A program made the translations under genes and the position numbers. DNA of 52,324 nucleotides from Alphaproteobacteria bacterium (GTDB lineage Bacteria; Pseudomonadota; Alphaproteobacteria; GCA-2731375), in contig VGEV01000007.1 in the NCBI GenBank assembly GCA_016869175.1, forward strand, positions 1 to 52,324, given 5' to 3'. The notes below the pieces were generated by a model, which did no database searches, was not told where the DNA came from, and worked only from the letters and a program-made list of their open reading frames with translations. Positions 1-10,177 of this stretch are shown here, piece by piece; the first letter of the stretch is position 1; each line of letters begins with the position of its first letter.

Positions 1-540
1 CTGCACAGCCTTGGCCACGAACTCCGGCCCATTATCGGATCGGATGTGACCAGGGACGCTGCGCAGGATGAACAGATCGGACAGCACGTCGATGACATCG
101 ATGGCCTTGAGCTTGCGGGCGACCCGGATCGCCAGGCATTCATGGGTGAACTCGTCAATCGCATTGAGCATTCGATACTTCCGTCCATCATGGGTGCGGT
201 CCTCGACAAAGTCGTGGGACCAGACGTGATTGCGGTGCTCCGGCCGCAGCCGGATACATGATCGGTCCGCCAGCCAGAGCCGGCTGCGCTTGGGTTGTTT
301 GTGTGGGACTTTCAGTCCCTCACGTCGCCAGATCCGCTCCACCCGCTTGTCGTTGACCAGCCAGCCCGCCTGCTCCAGCAGGCCTGCGATCTTGCGATAG
401 CCGTAGCGGCCATACAGCCTGGCCAGAGCGATGGTGTCGGCGGTGAGCCGCTCTTCGTCATCACGGCCCCGTGGGATCTTGCGCTGTGTCGAGCGGTGCT
501 GCCCGAGCGCCGCACAGGCGCGACGCTCGGAGACATGCAT
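1..540 (-). CDS. IS3-family transposase orfB (DDE integrase domain), partial
   Basis: Manual reverse-strand translation is stop-free from the window edge and contains the D...DNGPEF integrase core. Confidence 0.82.
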   Translation of the reverse strand, partial: MHVSERRACAALGQHRSTQRKIPRGRDDEERLTADTIALARLYGRYGYRKIAGLLEQAGWLVNDKRVERIWRREGLKVPHKQPKRSRLWLADRSCIRLRPEHRNHVWSHDFVEDRTHDGRKYRMLNAIDEFTHECLAIRVARKLKAIDVIDVLSDLFILRSVPGHIRSDNGPEFVAKAVQ

Positions 541-584
541 GACTTCTCGGACCTGCTCGATACAGGCGCGGCGACGCGGGGGGC

Positions 585-863
585 TTAGAAGTTTCCCCGG
601 GCAGCCTCCTGCAAAATCAGCTTATCCAGCGCCAGGTCGGAGCCCGCTTTGCGCAGACGGCTATTCTCCGTTTCGAGCTCCTTCAGGCGCTTGACCTGCT
701 CGGTCTTCAGCCCGCCTTACTCCTGGCGCCACCGGTAATACGTGACCTCGCTCACACCGATCTGGCGGATCACATCAGCGATGTCTTGCCCCTGCGATAT
801 CAGGACGTCGGCTTGACGCAGCTTCGTGACGATCTCTTCAGGCTTGTGCCTCTTCTTCGGCAT
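585..863 (-). pseudogene. IS3-family transposase orfA with internal stop (TAA at 717-719)
   Basis: ATG at 863; frame reads ...VTYYRWRQE-TAA-GGLKTEQVKRLKELETENSRLRKAGSDLALDKLILQEAARGNF*. Homologous orfA proteins normally read RWRxEYGGL. Confidence 0.8.
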
Positions 864-1012
864 TGCAGTCCTCCTTCATGTCAAAAGACAGAGTTCAGGG
901 CAGACCACTTCTCAGGGGGAGGACCACGCCGTCACGCAATCGTCACATCACAGTGCCCGGTTTTGCTTAAGCGTGAATTCGCTAAATCACTGATCCACAA
1001 ACCGATTGGCGA

Positions 1013-1089
1013 TGGTGGGCCCGGCAGGGCTCGAACCTGCAACCAGACCGTTATGAGCGGCCGGCTCTGACCAATTGAGCTACGGGCCC
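1013..1089 (-). tRNA. tRNA with CAU anticodon, probably tRNA-Ile2 (lysidine type), possibly elongator Met
   Basis: GGGCCCGTAGCTCAATTGGTCAGAGCCGGCCGCTCATAACGGTCTGGTTGCAGGTTCGAGCCCTGCCGGGCCCACCA folds as a cloverleaf: 7-bp acceptor stem, GGCCG/CGGTC anticodon stem, CTCATAA loop, encoded CCA. Confidence 0.9.
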
Positions 1090-1103
1090 CAGCCCCGCTG
1101 GGT

Positions 1104-2051
1104 CTACCCCGCGCCGAAGGCGGTGCGCAATGCCGCGACGGTCTGCGCCAGCGCCTGCCGGCCGCTGTCCAGCACGCCAGAGAGCGAGAAGAAGCCGTGC
1201 ACCATGCCGGCGTAATCGCTGAGGATGACGCGATTGCCGGCCGCCTTCAGCGCCTCGGCATAGGCCACGCCCTCGTCGTGCAGGGGGTCGAACTCGGCAA
1301 CGATGACCAGGCTGGGAGGCAACCCCGTCAGTTCGCGCGCCAGCAACGGCGCCAGGCGGGGATCGCGCCGGTCGGCGGGCGCCGGTGCATAGTGGTCATA
1401 GAACCACTGCATGGTGCGCCGGGTCAGGAGATAGCCCTCGGCACAGGCAAGGTGCGAGGGCGCATCGAGCATGCCGGCGGTGACCGGATAGATCAGCACC
1501 TGCAGGACGGGCTGCGGTCCGCCCTTGCGGGCCACCGCCTGGGCGGTGACGGCGGCCAGGTTGCCGCCCGCCGAATCGCCGGCGATGGCGATCCGCCCAG
1601 GGTCGCCGCCCAGGCTCCCGGCATTGGCCAGCAGCCACTCGTAGGCGGCCAGACAATCGGCTGGGGCGGCCGGAAACCGCGCCTCGGGCGCCAGGCGATA
1701 GTCGACCGAGACGACGATGCAGTCGGCTCGCTTGGCGAGCACCCGGCACATCGCGTCGTAGCAGTCGAGGCTGCCGATCACCCAGCCGCCGCCATGCAGG
1801 AACAGAAGCAAGGGCAGCGGTGCGGCGGGGTCGGGCAGGAAAGGGGTGAAGACCCGCACCGTCAACGAGCCGGCCGGCCTCGGAATCGGTCGGTCGGCGC
1901 GGCCGTGGATCGGCTCCGGCTTGACATCCAGCACCGGTGCCGTCCGGTCGAACAGCGCGCGCGCCTCGGCCGGGCTCAGCTCGTAGAACTGCGGATAGTT
2001 GGCCTTCTTGACCAGGTCGAGCACGACCTGCACCTGCGGATCGAGCGGCAT
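1104..2051 (-). CDS. Alpha/beta hydrolase, HSL-type esterase/lipase
   Basis: MPLDPQVQVVLDLV... with HGGGW oxyanion motif and GDSAGG nucleophile elbow. Confidence 0.88.
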   Translation of the reverse strand: MPLDPQVQVVLDLVKKANYPQFYELSPAEARALFDRTAPVLDVKPEPIHGRADRPIPRPAGSLTVRVFTPFLPDPAAPLPLLLFLHGGGWVIGSLDCYDAMCRVLAKRADCIVVSVDYRLAPEARFPAAPADCLAAYEWLLANAGSLGGDPGRIAIAGDSAGGNLAAVTAQAVARKGGPQPVLQVLIYPVTAGMLDAPSHLACAEGYLLTRRTMQWFYDHYAPAPADRRDPRLAPLLARELTGLPPSLVIVAEFDPLHDEGVAYAEALKAAGNRVILSDYAGMVHGFFSLSGVLDSGRQALAQTVAALRTAFGAG

Positions 2052-2095
2052 GCGGTTCCTCGTCTGGCCCGCCGCCGTCCGCCGCCAGGGGCGCG

Positions 2096-2572
2096 CTACT
2101 TGCGGCTGACGAACTTGCCGGTTGCCTTGTACTCGGCGATCGTGGCTTTCAGTATGTCGTATTCGGCGCAACCGAAAAAGCAGGCGCCGTCCAGCACCTT
2201 GAGCCGGTCCTCCGCCGCCGGCAGGTTGCCCATCTTCAGGTGCAATTCGCCCAGATAGGCGTTGGCGCCGCGGTGCTTCGGGCTGATGGCCAGCGCCTTG
2301 TTGTAGTAGTCGAGCGCCTCCTGCGCCTTGTCCGCCCGGGCATGGGTGTAGCCGAGATAGTTGAAGGCGTCGGCATTGCTGGCGTCCTTGGCCACGACTT
2401 TTTGCAGCTGCGGCACGGCCTGTTCGTATTGCCGGGCCTGGATCGCCGCCTTGGCCTGCAGCCAGTCGGGATCCTCGGCCGCCGGCTGGCTCGACAGGGT
2501 ATTCGAGCCGGCCGCCAGCGCCGATCCGGTCAGTCCGCAGATCAGCGCTGCCACCACGATCGCGCGTTTCAT
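2096..2572 (-). CDS. Secreted tetratricopeptide-repeat protein
   Basis: Signal peptide MKRAIVVAALICGLTGSALA followed by TPR-like helices (ADAFNYLGYTHARADKAQEALDYYNKALAISPKHRGANAYLGELHL). Confidence 0.78.
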   Translation of the reverse strand: MKRAIVVAALICGLTGSALAAGSNTLSSQPAAEDPDWLQAKAAIQARQYEQAVPQLQKVVAKDASNADAFNYLGYTHARADKAQEALDYYNKALAISPKHRGANAYLGELHLKMGNLPAAEDRLKVLDGACFFGCAEYDILKATIAEYKATGKFVSRK

Positions 2573-2730
2573 GCCCCGGGCCTTTCCGCAAGGTTCGGCG
2601 ATTGCCAGGGAACATAGGGCACCGCGCGGCCGCTGGCCAACGTTGGGCCAGGCCGCCCTTACAACAGTTCGTGAGCCGGCGGTCCCGGCTTGCTAAGCTG
2701 TCGCCGGGTTCGAGCCGAAAGGGGGCGCGC

Positions 2731-4260
2731 ATGAGCCAGCCGCAGCCGTTGACCATTCGCCTTGCCGCCCGCGACAACGTGGTCGTGGCGCGGACCGACA
2801 TCCTGCCGGGCACGCCCATCGCCGGCGAACAGGTCAGCGCCGCCCAGCACATCGCGCCAGGCCACAAGCTGGCGACCCGCCCGATCGCGCAAGGCGAGCC
2901 GGTGCGCAAGTACGACCAGATCATCGGCTTCGCCAGCACCGACATCGGGCCCGGACAGCATGTGCACACGCACAATGTCGAGATGCATGATTTCGCGCGC
3001 GACTACCAGTATGGCGAAGGCGCCAGGCCGACCGACTACATGCCGGAGCAGCACGGTGCCAGTTTCCAGGGCATCGTGCGCGCCGATGGCCGGATCGCCA
3101 CTCGCAATTACCTTGGCGTGCTGACTTCCGTGAACTGCTCGGCCACGGTGGCGCGCTACATTGCCCAGCATTTCATGCCCGAGCGGCTGGCCGAGTTCCC
3201 CAATGTCGATGGCGTGGTGGCGCTGACCCACGGCAGCGGCTGCGGCATGGCCAGTTCCGGCGAAGGCTACGAGACGCTGCAACGAACCATCGCCGGCTAT
3301 GCCCGGCATCCGAACTTCGCCGGCGTACTGGTGGTGGGCCTGGGCTGCGAGGCGAACCAGGTGGGCGCGCTGTTGAAGAACGAGAAGATCGCGCTGTCCG
3401 AGCGCCTCGGCGCCCTGACCATCCAGGAGACAGGTGGCACCACGGCGACCGTCAAGGCGGGCATCGCGCGGCTCAAGGAAATGCTGCCGGCCGCCAATCG
3501 GGCAGAGCGTCGGCCGGTTCCGGCGAGCGCGCTGTGCCTGGCGCTCGAATGCGGCGGCTCGGACGCCTATTCGGGCATCAGCGCCAATCCCGCGCTGGGC
3601 GCCGCGGCCGACCTGCTGGTGCGTCACGGCGGCACTGCGGTCTTGGCGGAAACGCCCGAGGTCTATGGCGCCGAGCACCTGCTGACCCGGCGCGCCGTCA
3701 CTCGCCAGGTGGGCGAGGCCCTGATCGAGCGTATCCGCTGGTGGGAGGACTACACCAAGCGCAATGCCGGCGAGATGAACAACAATCCCTCACCCGGCAA
3801 CAAGGCCGGCGGCTTGACCACCATCCTGGAGAAATCACTGGGCGCCGCGGCCAAGGGCGGCACCACCAACCTGACCGCGGTCTACCGCTATGCCGAGGCC
3901 ATCACGGCCAAGGGCTTCGTGTTCATGGACACGCCCGGCTACGATCCGGCAAGCGTCACCGGCCTGGTCGCCGGCGGTTGCAACATCTGCTGCTTCACCA
4001 CCGGGCGCGGCTCGGTGTTCGGCTGCAAGCCGGTGCCCTCGCTCAAGCTCGCCACCAACACGGCCCTCTACCGGCACATGGCTGAGGACATGGACATCAA
4101 TTGCGGCCTGGTGGTGGACGGCGAGCGAAGCGTCGCCGAAATGGGCGAGGCGATTTTCCAGCAGATCCTGCGCACCGCATCGGGCGAGAAGACCAAGAGC
4201 GAACTGCTGGGCTTCGGTGACGACGAGTTCGTGCCGTGGGTGGTCGGCGCTACGATGTAG
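2731..4260 (+). CDS. UxaA-family (altronate/galactarate dehydratase-like) hydrolase with N-terminal SAF-like domain
   Basis: MSQPQPLTIRLAARDNVVVARTDILPGT... and GSGCGMASSGEGYETLQRTIAGYARHPNFAGVLVVGLGCEANQ. Confidence 0.85.
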   Translation: MSQPQPLTIRLAARDNVVVARTDILPGTPIAGEQVSAAQHIAPGHKLATRPIAQGEPVRKYDQIIGFASTDIGPGQHVHTHNVEMHDFARDYQYGEGARPTDYMPEQHGASFQGIVRADGRIATRNYLGVLTSVNCSATVARYIAQHFMPERLAEFPNVDGVVALTHGSGCGMASSGEGYETLQRTIAGYARHPNFAGVLVVGLGCEANQVGALLKNEKIALSERLGALTIQETGGTTATVKAGIARLKEMLPAANRAERRPVPASALCLALECGGSDAYSGISANPALGAAADLLVRHGGTAVLAETPEVYGAEHLLTRRAVTRQVGEALIERIRWWEDYTKRNAGEMNNNPSPGNKAGGLTTILEKSLGAAAKGGTTNLTAVYRYAEAITAKGFVFMDTPGYDPASVTGLVAGGCNICCFTTGRGSVFGCKPVPSLKLATNTALYRHMAEDMDINCGLVVDGERSVAEMGEAIFQQILRTASGEKTKSELLGFGDDEFVPWVVGATM

Positions 4261-5593
4261 CCGGCGGGATGGCACGCAGGAGGGCTGGAAACCGTACCGC
4301 CAGGCCCAGCCCGCGCACCCCCAGGAAGAGCGCTAGCGCCAGCCACAGGCCGTGGTTGCCCAGCCAATCCGGCAAGCCGTAGAGCGCGGCCAGGAAGATT
4401 GCCAGCGCCAACGCCATCGTGTTGCGCATGTCGGCACTGCGCGACGCGCCGGCGAACACCCCGTCAAACAGGTAGGCCCAGACGCCAAGCGGCGGAAGCA
4501 CGACAACCCACGGCAGGTACACCGCCGCCGGCTCACGCACCTCCGCAACGCTGGTGAACAATTGCACCGCCAGCATGCCGCCCAGCCCCAGCAGCAGGGA
4601 AAAGCCGCAGGCGGTCCCCAGACCCCATAGCGCCGCCAGCCGTACCGCCCGGCCCGCCGCCGCGCGGTCGCGCTGGCCGATGGCCGCGCCGACCAAGGCT
4701 TCCGCCGCCGAGGCGAAACCGTCGAGCGCGTAGGTCGCGATATGCAGAAGCTGCATCAGTATGGCGTTGGCCGCCAGGGTGGCATCGCCGGCCCGCGCTC
4801 CCTCCGCGGTGAACAGGGAAAAAGCGACCACAAGGCAAAGCGTGCGCAGGAAGATATCGAAGTTGACCCGGGAGGTGCGCAACAGCCGATCCGCCCTGAG
4901 CACTGCCCCCCAGCTCAGCCTGCCTGGCAGTGCCGCCACGGCCGGACGACAAAGATGCAGCCCATAGGCAAGGCCGAGATACTCCGCCAGCACGGTGCCG
5001 AGCGCCGCCCCCGGCACCTGCCAGCCGAAGCCCAGCACGAACAGCAGCGTCAGCCCGGCGTTGCTGCCGTTGGTGGCAAGCTGCATCAGCAGCACCGCGC
5101 GCGTGCGATGCATGCCGATCAGCCAGCCGTTCAACGCGAAATGCCCCAACGCGGCCGGCGCGGAGAGCGCGCGGATCTGGAAGTAGAGCGCCGCTTGCGT
5201 CTCGACCTCGGCGCTAGCATCGATCGCCCACAGGCCCAGCCAAAGGATTGGCTGGGACAACAGCAGAATTGCCAGGCCAATGCCGAGGGCCAGCAGCAGC
5301 GCCCGGGCCAGGCTCGCCCGCGTTTCCTCGCCATCCTGCGCGCCGAACGCCTGGGCAGCGAAGCCGCTGGTGCCGAAGCGCAGGAAGTTGCTGCTCCAAT
5401 AGAGGAAATTGAAGATCGTGGCACCAACCGCGACGCCGCCCAGATAGTGCGCCCCCGGCAGATGCCCGATCACGGCGGTGTCCACCGCGCCCAGCAGCGG
5501 CACGGTGGCATTCGAGACGATGATCGGCAGGGCCAACTGCCACACCCGGGCGTGGCTGATACGCGGACTAGCGCCGGCTGGGTCGTGTGACAT
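4250..5593 (-). CDS. MATE-family (DinF-like) efflux transporter
   Basis: ISHARVWQLALPIIVSNATVPLLGAVDTAVIGHLPGAHYLGGVAVG; multiple hydrophobic segments. Confidence 0.87.
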   Translation of the reverse strand: MSHDPAGASPRISHARVWQLALPIIVSNATVPLLGAVDTAVIGHLPGAHYLGGVAVGATIFNFLYWSSNFLRFGTSGFAAQAFGAQDGEETRASLARALLLALGIGLAILLLSQPILWLGLWAIDASAEVETQAALYFQIRALSAPAALGHFALNGWLIGMHRTRAVLLMQLATNGSNAGLTLLFVLGFGWQVPGAALGTVLAEYLGLAYGLHLCRPAVAALPGRLSWGAVLRADRLLRTSRVNFDIFLRTLCLVVAFSLFTAEGARAGDATLAANAILMQLLHIATYALDGFASAAEALVGAAIGQRDRAAAGRAVRLAALWGLGTACGFSLLLGLGGMLAVQLFTSVAEVREPAAVYLPWVVVLPPLGVWAYLFDGVFAGASRSADMRNTMALALAIFLAALYGLPDWLGNHGLWLALALFLGVRGLGLAVRFPALLRAIPPATS

Positions 5594-5688
5594 GGCCGGC
5601 GAACGACCTCCGACTGTTCCGGGCTTGCGTGGTGGCCGCGGGCCGCCCCCTTGCGGCACCCTGCCGCACTGTCCACATTAAGCGGACA

Positions 5689-7077
5689 ATGTCGCTGCGC
5701 AAGATCAGGCCTGGCTCGCAGACCGCCCGCCCCGTGGCGAGACAGCCGGTCGGGCGTCTGCTGGGTGCTTCGCTCTACCGGCCCTGGTTCGACGAAGTCG
5801 CCACGACGGCCTTGACGGAGTGGCTGTTTCCGATGTCGCGCGCCTGGGCTGCGGCCGTGGCGGCGGAGGGCGAGGTCGCGCGTTTTCGTCAGGCATTGCC
5901 GGAGCTGGGGCGGCTGTCCTCGCTCGACCAGATCGTGGCTCGCGTGCATGAGCGAAAACTTCAACACGACGTGGCGGCAGCGAACTGGCGGGCAGCCATG
6001 TTCGCTGCCAACGAGCCCGGCCAGCGCGAGCTCAAACGCCTGGAACGCCAGCGTCGACTGGCTGCCTTCCGCCTGGCGGCGGAACGCCGGCGTTTCCTGC
6101 CCGCGCTCTGGGCCGCGGCAATACCGCCGGTCAACTGGCGCATCGCCAGCCTGGCGGATCTGGAGGCGCGGCATGGCGCGCGATTGACGGCTGGCGCGGA
6201 CGCCTTCGCGCCGCCCCGGCCGATGCCGGCCGTCGCCCGCAGCCATGCGATCGAACGCAAGGACCTGCGGGTCTATTGGCTCAATCTTCCAGCGCCTGCC
6301 CTGAGCCCGCCCTGCTGGGCCAAGGTCTATGAGCCGCTGGCGGTGCCCAACCCGCCGACCGTGGTCTTCTTGCACGGCATCGGCGTCGAGATGGACATCT
6401 GGCCGCAGACCCGCGATGTGGCCAACATGCTGGCGCAGCAGGGCCTCCGGGTGATCCAGCATGAAGGCCTGTGGCATGGCCGGCGCTGCGAGGCGGGCTG
6501 GTTCGGCGGCGAGCAGGTGCTGGCGACGGCCCCGTTGGGCCTGCTCGACTACATGCAGGCGACCGTCATGGAGGCGGCGATCCTGACCGCGTGGGCGCGC
6601 GGGCAGGGCGGCGGCCCGGTCGGCATCGGCGGCATCAGCCTGGGAGCATTGAGCGCGCAAAAGGCACTCAGCGTCGCGGCAGCGCTGCCGGCAGCCGCAC
6701 GGCCGGATGCGGCATTGCTGATCGCGCCGGGCGGCGGCCTCCGGCGCATCGCGCTGGAGAGCGCGCTGACCGTGCGGATCGGCCTGCCGCAGGCCCTGGC
6801 GCGGCACGGCTGGCGGCCGAGCGATCTGGAGCGCTGGCTGCCGCTGGTCGATCCCGTCGCGGCACCAACGCTGGATCCCAGCCGGATCGTGGTTGCCATG
6901 GGCACCGTCGACCACATCGCGCATTACGACGACGCCCGGCGAGTGATCCAGGACTGGGGTGTGCCGCCTGGGAACGTGCGCCTGGCCCGCAAGGGACATT
7001 TCTCAGTCAGCCTGGATGCGGCTTGGCTGGAACCCTCGGCCCGGCGTCTGGCGGCGATATTGCGGCAGACTGGCTAG
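5689..7077 (+). CDS. Alpha/beta hydrolase (ABHD18-like)
   Basis: [14 protein letters not shown] ... [14 protein letters not shown] nucleophile region ... [21 protein letters not shown]. Confidence 0.65.
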   Translation: MSLRKIRPGSQTARPVARQPVGRLLGASLYRPWFDEVATTALTEWLFPMSRAWAAAVAAEGEVARFRQALPELGRLSSLDQIVARVHERKLQHDVAAANWRAAMFAANEPGQRELKRLERQRRLAAFRLAAERRRFLPALWAAAIPPVNWRIASLADLEARHGARLTAGADAFAPPRPMPAVARSHAIERKDLRVYWLNLPAPALSPPCWAKVYEPLAVPNPPTVVFLHGIGVEMDIWPQTRDVANMLAQQGLRVIQHEGLWHGRRCEAGWFGGEQVLATAPLGLLDYMQATVMEAAILTAWARGQGGGPVGIGGISLGALSAQKALSVAAALPAAARPDAALLIAPGGGLRRIALESALTVRIGLPQALARHGWRPSDLERWLPLVDPVAAPTLDPSRIVVAMGTVDHIAHYDDARRVIQDWGVPPGNVRLARKGHFSVSLDAAWLEPSARRLAAILRQTG

Positions 7078-7084
7078 CGCAGCC

Positions 7085-7996
7085 ATGCGGCTGCCGATCG
7101 TGCACCATCCGGCCTATGCCACGCGGCTGCCGGCGGGGCACCGCTTTCCGATGGAGAAGTTCGGCCGACTGATGGCCGAACTCAGGGCGAGCGGCCTGGC
7201 CGAGGCGGCCAATACCCATGCACCGCAAGCCGCCAGCGAAGCTTGCCTTGAGCGCGTGCACGCCGCTGACTACGTCGGCGGCATCCTGAAGCTGAGCGTG
7301 CCACCCGAAACCATGCGGCGGATCGGCCTGCCGCTGACCCGCAGTCTGGTGGACCGCGCCAGGCTGGCGGTCGGCGGAACGATGCTGGCGGCCGAACTGG
7401 CGTTGGCGCACGGCATTGCCTGCAACACCGCTGGCGGCAGCCACCACGCCGATCGTCGCGGCGGCGCGGGCTATTGCGTGTTCAACGATGTCGCGGTGGC
7501 GACCCGCGCGCTGCAGGCCCTTGGATTGGCGCGGCGCGTGCTCGTGATCGACCTCGACGTGCACCAGGGCGACGGCACGGCGGCGATCTTTCAAACCGAT
7601 GACAGCGTCTTTACCTTCTCCATGCATTGCGAAAAGAACTACCCCGTACGCAAGCGCGCAAGCGATCGCGATGTGGGCCTGCCGGTGGGCGCGGACGACA
7701 GCAGTTACCTGGCCATCCTCGAGCATGAACTGGCCGGCCTTTTCCGCCGGTACCGGCCTGATCTGGTGTTCTACAACGCTGGCGTCGATCCGCACGCGGA
7801 CGACCGTTTGGGGCGACTGGCGCTCAGCGACGAAGGATTGGCACGCCGCGACCAGGTCGTCTTGGCGGCCTGTCGGCAACGGAGCCTGCCGGTCGCGGGC
7901 GTGATCGGCGGCGGCTACGCGGACGACATGTCGGCGCTGGCCAGACGGCATGCGATCCTGATTCGCACGGCGCAGCGCCTGCTCGATGCAGGCTGA
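7085..7996 (+). CDS. Histone-deacetylase-family (class I-like) deacetylase
   Basis: [59 protein letters not shown]. Confidence 0.92.
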   Translation: MRLPIVHHPAYATRLPAGHRFPMEKFGRLMAELRASGLAEAANTHAPQAASEACLERVHAADYVGGILKLSVPPETMRRIGLPLTRSLVDRARLAVGGTMLAAELALAHGIACNTAGGSHHADRRGGAGYCVFNDVAVATRALQALGLARRVLVIDLDVHQGDGTAAIFQTDDSVFTFSMHCEKNYPVRKRASDRDVGLPVGADDSSYLAILEHELAGLFRRYRPDLVFYNAGVDPHADDRLGRLALSDEGLARRDQVVLAACRQRSLPVAGVIGGGYADDMSALARRHAILIRTAQRLLDAG

Positions 7997-8079
7997 ACAC
8001 AAGTGACACGACGCAGCACCCGAAGCGTCATAATTCTGTAGGATGAAGTGCTGAGACCTCCGGCCACCGAGAGTTGCCC

Positions 8080-10035
8080 ATGGACGAGCGCCACACCACC
8101 GCTGAAGCGCACTTGCCGATCGACGCCAGTGAGGACGTGGGCGTCAATCCGTCATCCGCCCCCAGCATCGGACAGCTCATCGAGCGTCGCCTGGCGTTGA
8201 AGGGACTGGCCGCGGCTGGCGTGCTGGGGGCACTGGCGTCGATGCCCTTGGGCCGCCAAGCAATGGCGCAAGCGGCCGGTCCTTCCAGCCTCGCGTTCAA
8301 GGAAATCCCGCACTCGCTCGACACCACCGACCATGTGCCGGAAGGCTACGAACGGCAAGTGATGGTGCGCTGGGGCGACAGGCTGGCGGCCGACGCGCCA
8401 GCCTTCGACCCGGCCAAGCTGACCGCGGCCGGACAGGTGAAGCAGTTCGGCTATAATTGCGACTTCATCGGCTATCTGCCGCTGCCGCGCGGCTCGCAGA
8501 ACTCCGCGCACGGATTGCTGGTGGTCAACCACGAATACACCAACAGCAATCTGATGTTCGCCGGCCTGGGCTCGGGCCGCACCGCCAACCTGAAGACCAG
8601 CAAGGAGCAGGCGAAGGTGGAACTCGCGGCGCACGGCGTCAGCATCGTCGAGATCAAGAGGGTGAAGGGCCGCTGGCAGGTGGTGGCGAACAGCAAGTAC
8701 AACCGCCGCATCACCGGCCAGACGCCGATGCGCCTGAGCGGGCCGGCGGCTGGCCATGCCAAGCTCAAGACCAGCGCCGATCCGACCGGGACCCGCGTGC
8801 TCGGCACCCTCAACAACTGCGCGGGCGGAGTGACCCCCTGGGGCACGCTGTTGACGGCCGAGGAGAACTTCAACGGCTATTTCGGCGGCGATGCCGCGAA
8901 GCTGCCAGAGGCCGAGGCGTACAAGCGCTACGGCATCAGCCAGAACAGCTGGTATGGCTGGGCCAGCCACTTCGACCGCTTCAATGTCGAGAAGGAGCCG
9001 AACGAGCCCCACCGTTTCGGCTGGGTGGTGGAGATCGACCCCTACGAGCCCGCCAGCACGCCGGTCAAGCATACGGGCCTCGGCCGGTTCAAGCATGAGG
9101 GCGCGCATAGCATCGTCAACAAGGACGGGCGCCTGGTGGTTTACCAGGGCGACGACCAGCGCTTCGACTACGTCTACAAATATGTCAGCGCGGCCAAGTA
9201 CGACGCCGCCAACCCGGCCGCCAACAGCCGGCTGCTGGACGAAGGCACCCTGTTCGTCGCGCAGTTCGCCGACGATGGCAAGGTCATCTGGATGCCGCTG
9301 GTGCATGGCCAGGGTCCACTCATCTCGGAAAACGGCTTCGCCAGCCAGGCTGACATCCTGATCAACACGCGCAAGGCAGCCGACCTGCTGAAGGCGACGC
9401 CGATGGACCGGCCGGAGGACGTCGAGCCCAACCCGGTGAACGGCCGGGTCTATGTCACCCTGACCAACAACGCCGAGCGCAAGACCGACCAGGTGAACAA
9501 GGCCAATCCGCGCGCCGCCAACGCGCATGGCCATGTCGTGGAGATCATTCCACCCGGCAACGGCCCCGCCGACATGGACCATGCGGCGACCGAAGCCAGG
9601 TGGGACATCTTTCTGTTGGCCGGCAAACCGGGGGTGGATGCCGGCGCGCGCTATCACCGTGCCACCAGCGAGCATGGCTGGCTATCCTGCCCGGACAACT
9701 GCGCCTTCGACGCCAAGGGACGCATCTGGATTGCGACCGATGGCGCGCCGACGGCGGCCGACGTCGCCGATGGCCTGTATGCAGCGGACACGACCGGCAA
9801 GGGGCGCGCGCTGACCCGCCTGTTCTACCAAGCGCCGACGGGGGCCGAAGTTTGCGGTCCATGTTTCACGCCGGACGGCAAGACGGTATTCCTGGCTATC
9901 CAGCATCCGGGCGAGGATCCGGGCTCGACCTTCGAGACGCCGAGCACCCGCTGGCCCGACTTCAAGCCGGGCATGCCGCCGCGCCCCTCGGTCGTGGCGG
10001 TGGTGCGGAAGGGCGGCGGCGAAATCGGCGGTTAG
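8080..10035 (+). CDS. PhoX-family (DUF839) phosphatase with Tat-type signal
   Basis: RRLALKGLAAAGVLG twin-arginine region; GYNCDFIGYLPL, NHEYTN, NNCAGGVTPWGTLLTAEENFNGYF. Confidence 0.9.
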   Translation: MDERHTTAEAHLPIDASEDVGVNPSSAPSIGQLIERRLALKGLAAAGVLGALASMPLGRQAMAQAAGPSSLAFKEIPHSLDTTDHVPEGYERQVMVRWGDRLAADAPAFDPAKLTAAGQVKQFGYNCDFIGYLPLPRGSQNSAHGLLVVNHEYTNSNLMFAGLGSGRTANLKTSKEQAKVELAAHGVSIVEIKRVKGRWQVVANSKYNRRITGQTPMRLSGPAAGHAKLKTSADPTGTRVLGTLNNCAGGVTPWGTLLTAEENFNGYFGGDAAKLPEAEAYKRYGISQNSWYGWASHFDRFNVEKEPNEPHRFGWVVEIDPYEPASTPVKHTGLGRFKHEGAHSIVNKDGRLVVYQGDDQRFDYVYKYVSAAKYDAANPAANSRLLDEGTLFVAQFADDGKVIWMPLVHGQGPLISENGFASQADILINTRKAADLLKATPMDRPEDVEPNPVNGRVYVTLTNNAERKTDQVNKANPRAANAHGHVVEIIPPGNGPADMDHAATEARWDIFLLAGKPGVDAGARYHRATSEHGWLSCPDNCAFDAKGRIWIATDGAPTAADVADGLYAADTTGKGRALTRLFYQAPTGAEVCGPCFTPDGKTVFLAIQHPGEDPGSTFETPSTRWPDFKPGMPPRPSVVAVVRKGGGEIGG

Positions 10036-10177
10036 CACCCCCTTCATCGCCGATCGGCCAAGCTGCGTCTCTGGGCATCGACCAGGGCTTGGGGGTTTAT
10101 CTCCCTATCGATTATGGGTAATCTTGATGGCTGGCCGCCCGGGGCGGCGGCTGTGGCCTGTGATGCAGGGGGTGGAA

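Larger units (their letters stand above)
1..926 (-). mobile_element. IS3-family insertion sequence (orfA + 5' part of orfB), truncated by window edge
   Basis: Reverse strand encodes MPKKRHKPEEIVTKLRQADVLISQGQ (orfA) and, in another frame, MHVSERRACAALGQHRSTQRKIPRGRDDEERL...RYGYRKIAGLLEQAGW...SHDFVEDRTHDGRKYRMLNAIDEFTHECLAIRVAR...IRSDNGPEFVAKAVQ (orfB). Probable terminal repeat TGGTCCTCCCCCTGAGAAGTGG ends near 926. Confidence 0.88.

Noticed and set aside
5670-5688. TGTCC...GGACA inverted repeat abutting the ATG at 5689
   Set aside because: Only 5-bp arms; expected by chance at this GC content without conservation data.
7085-7996. Histone-deacetylase-family gene as evidence of chromatin-like regulation
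   Set aside because: Bacterial members are commonly acetylpolyamine/acetoin-type deacetylases; nothing nearby supports a chromatin role.
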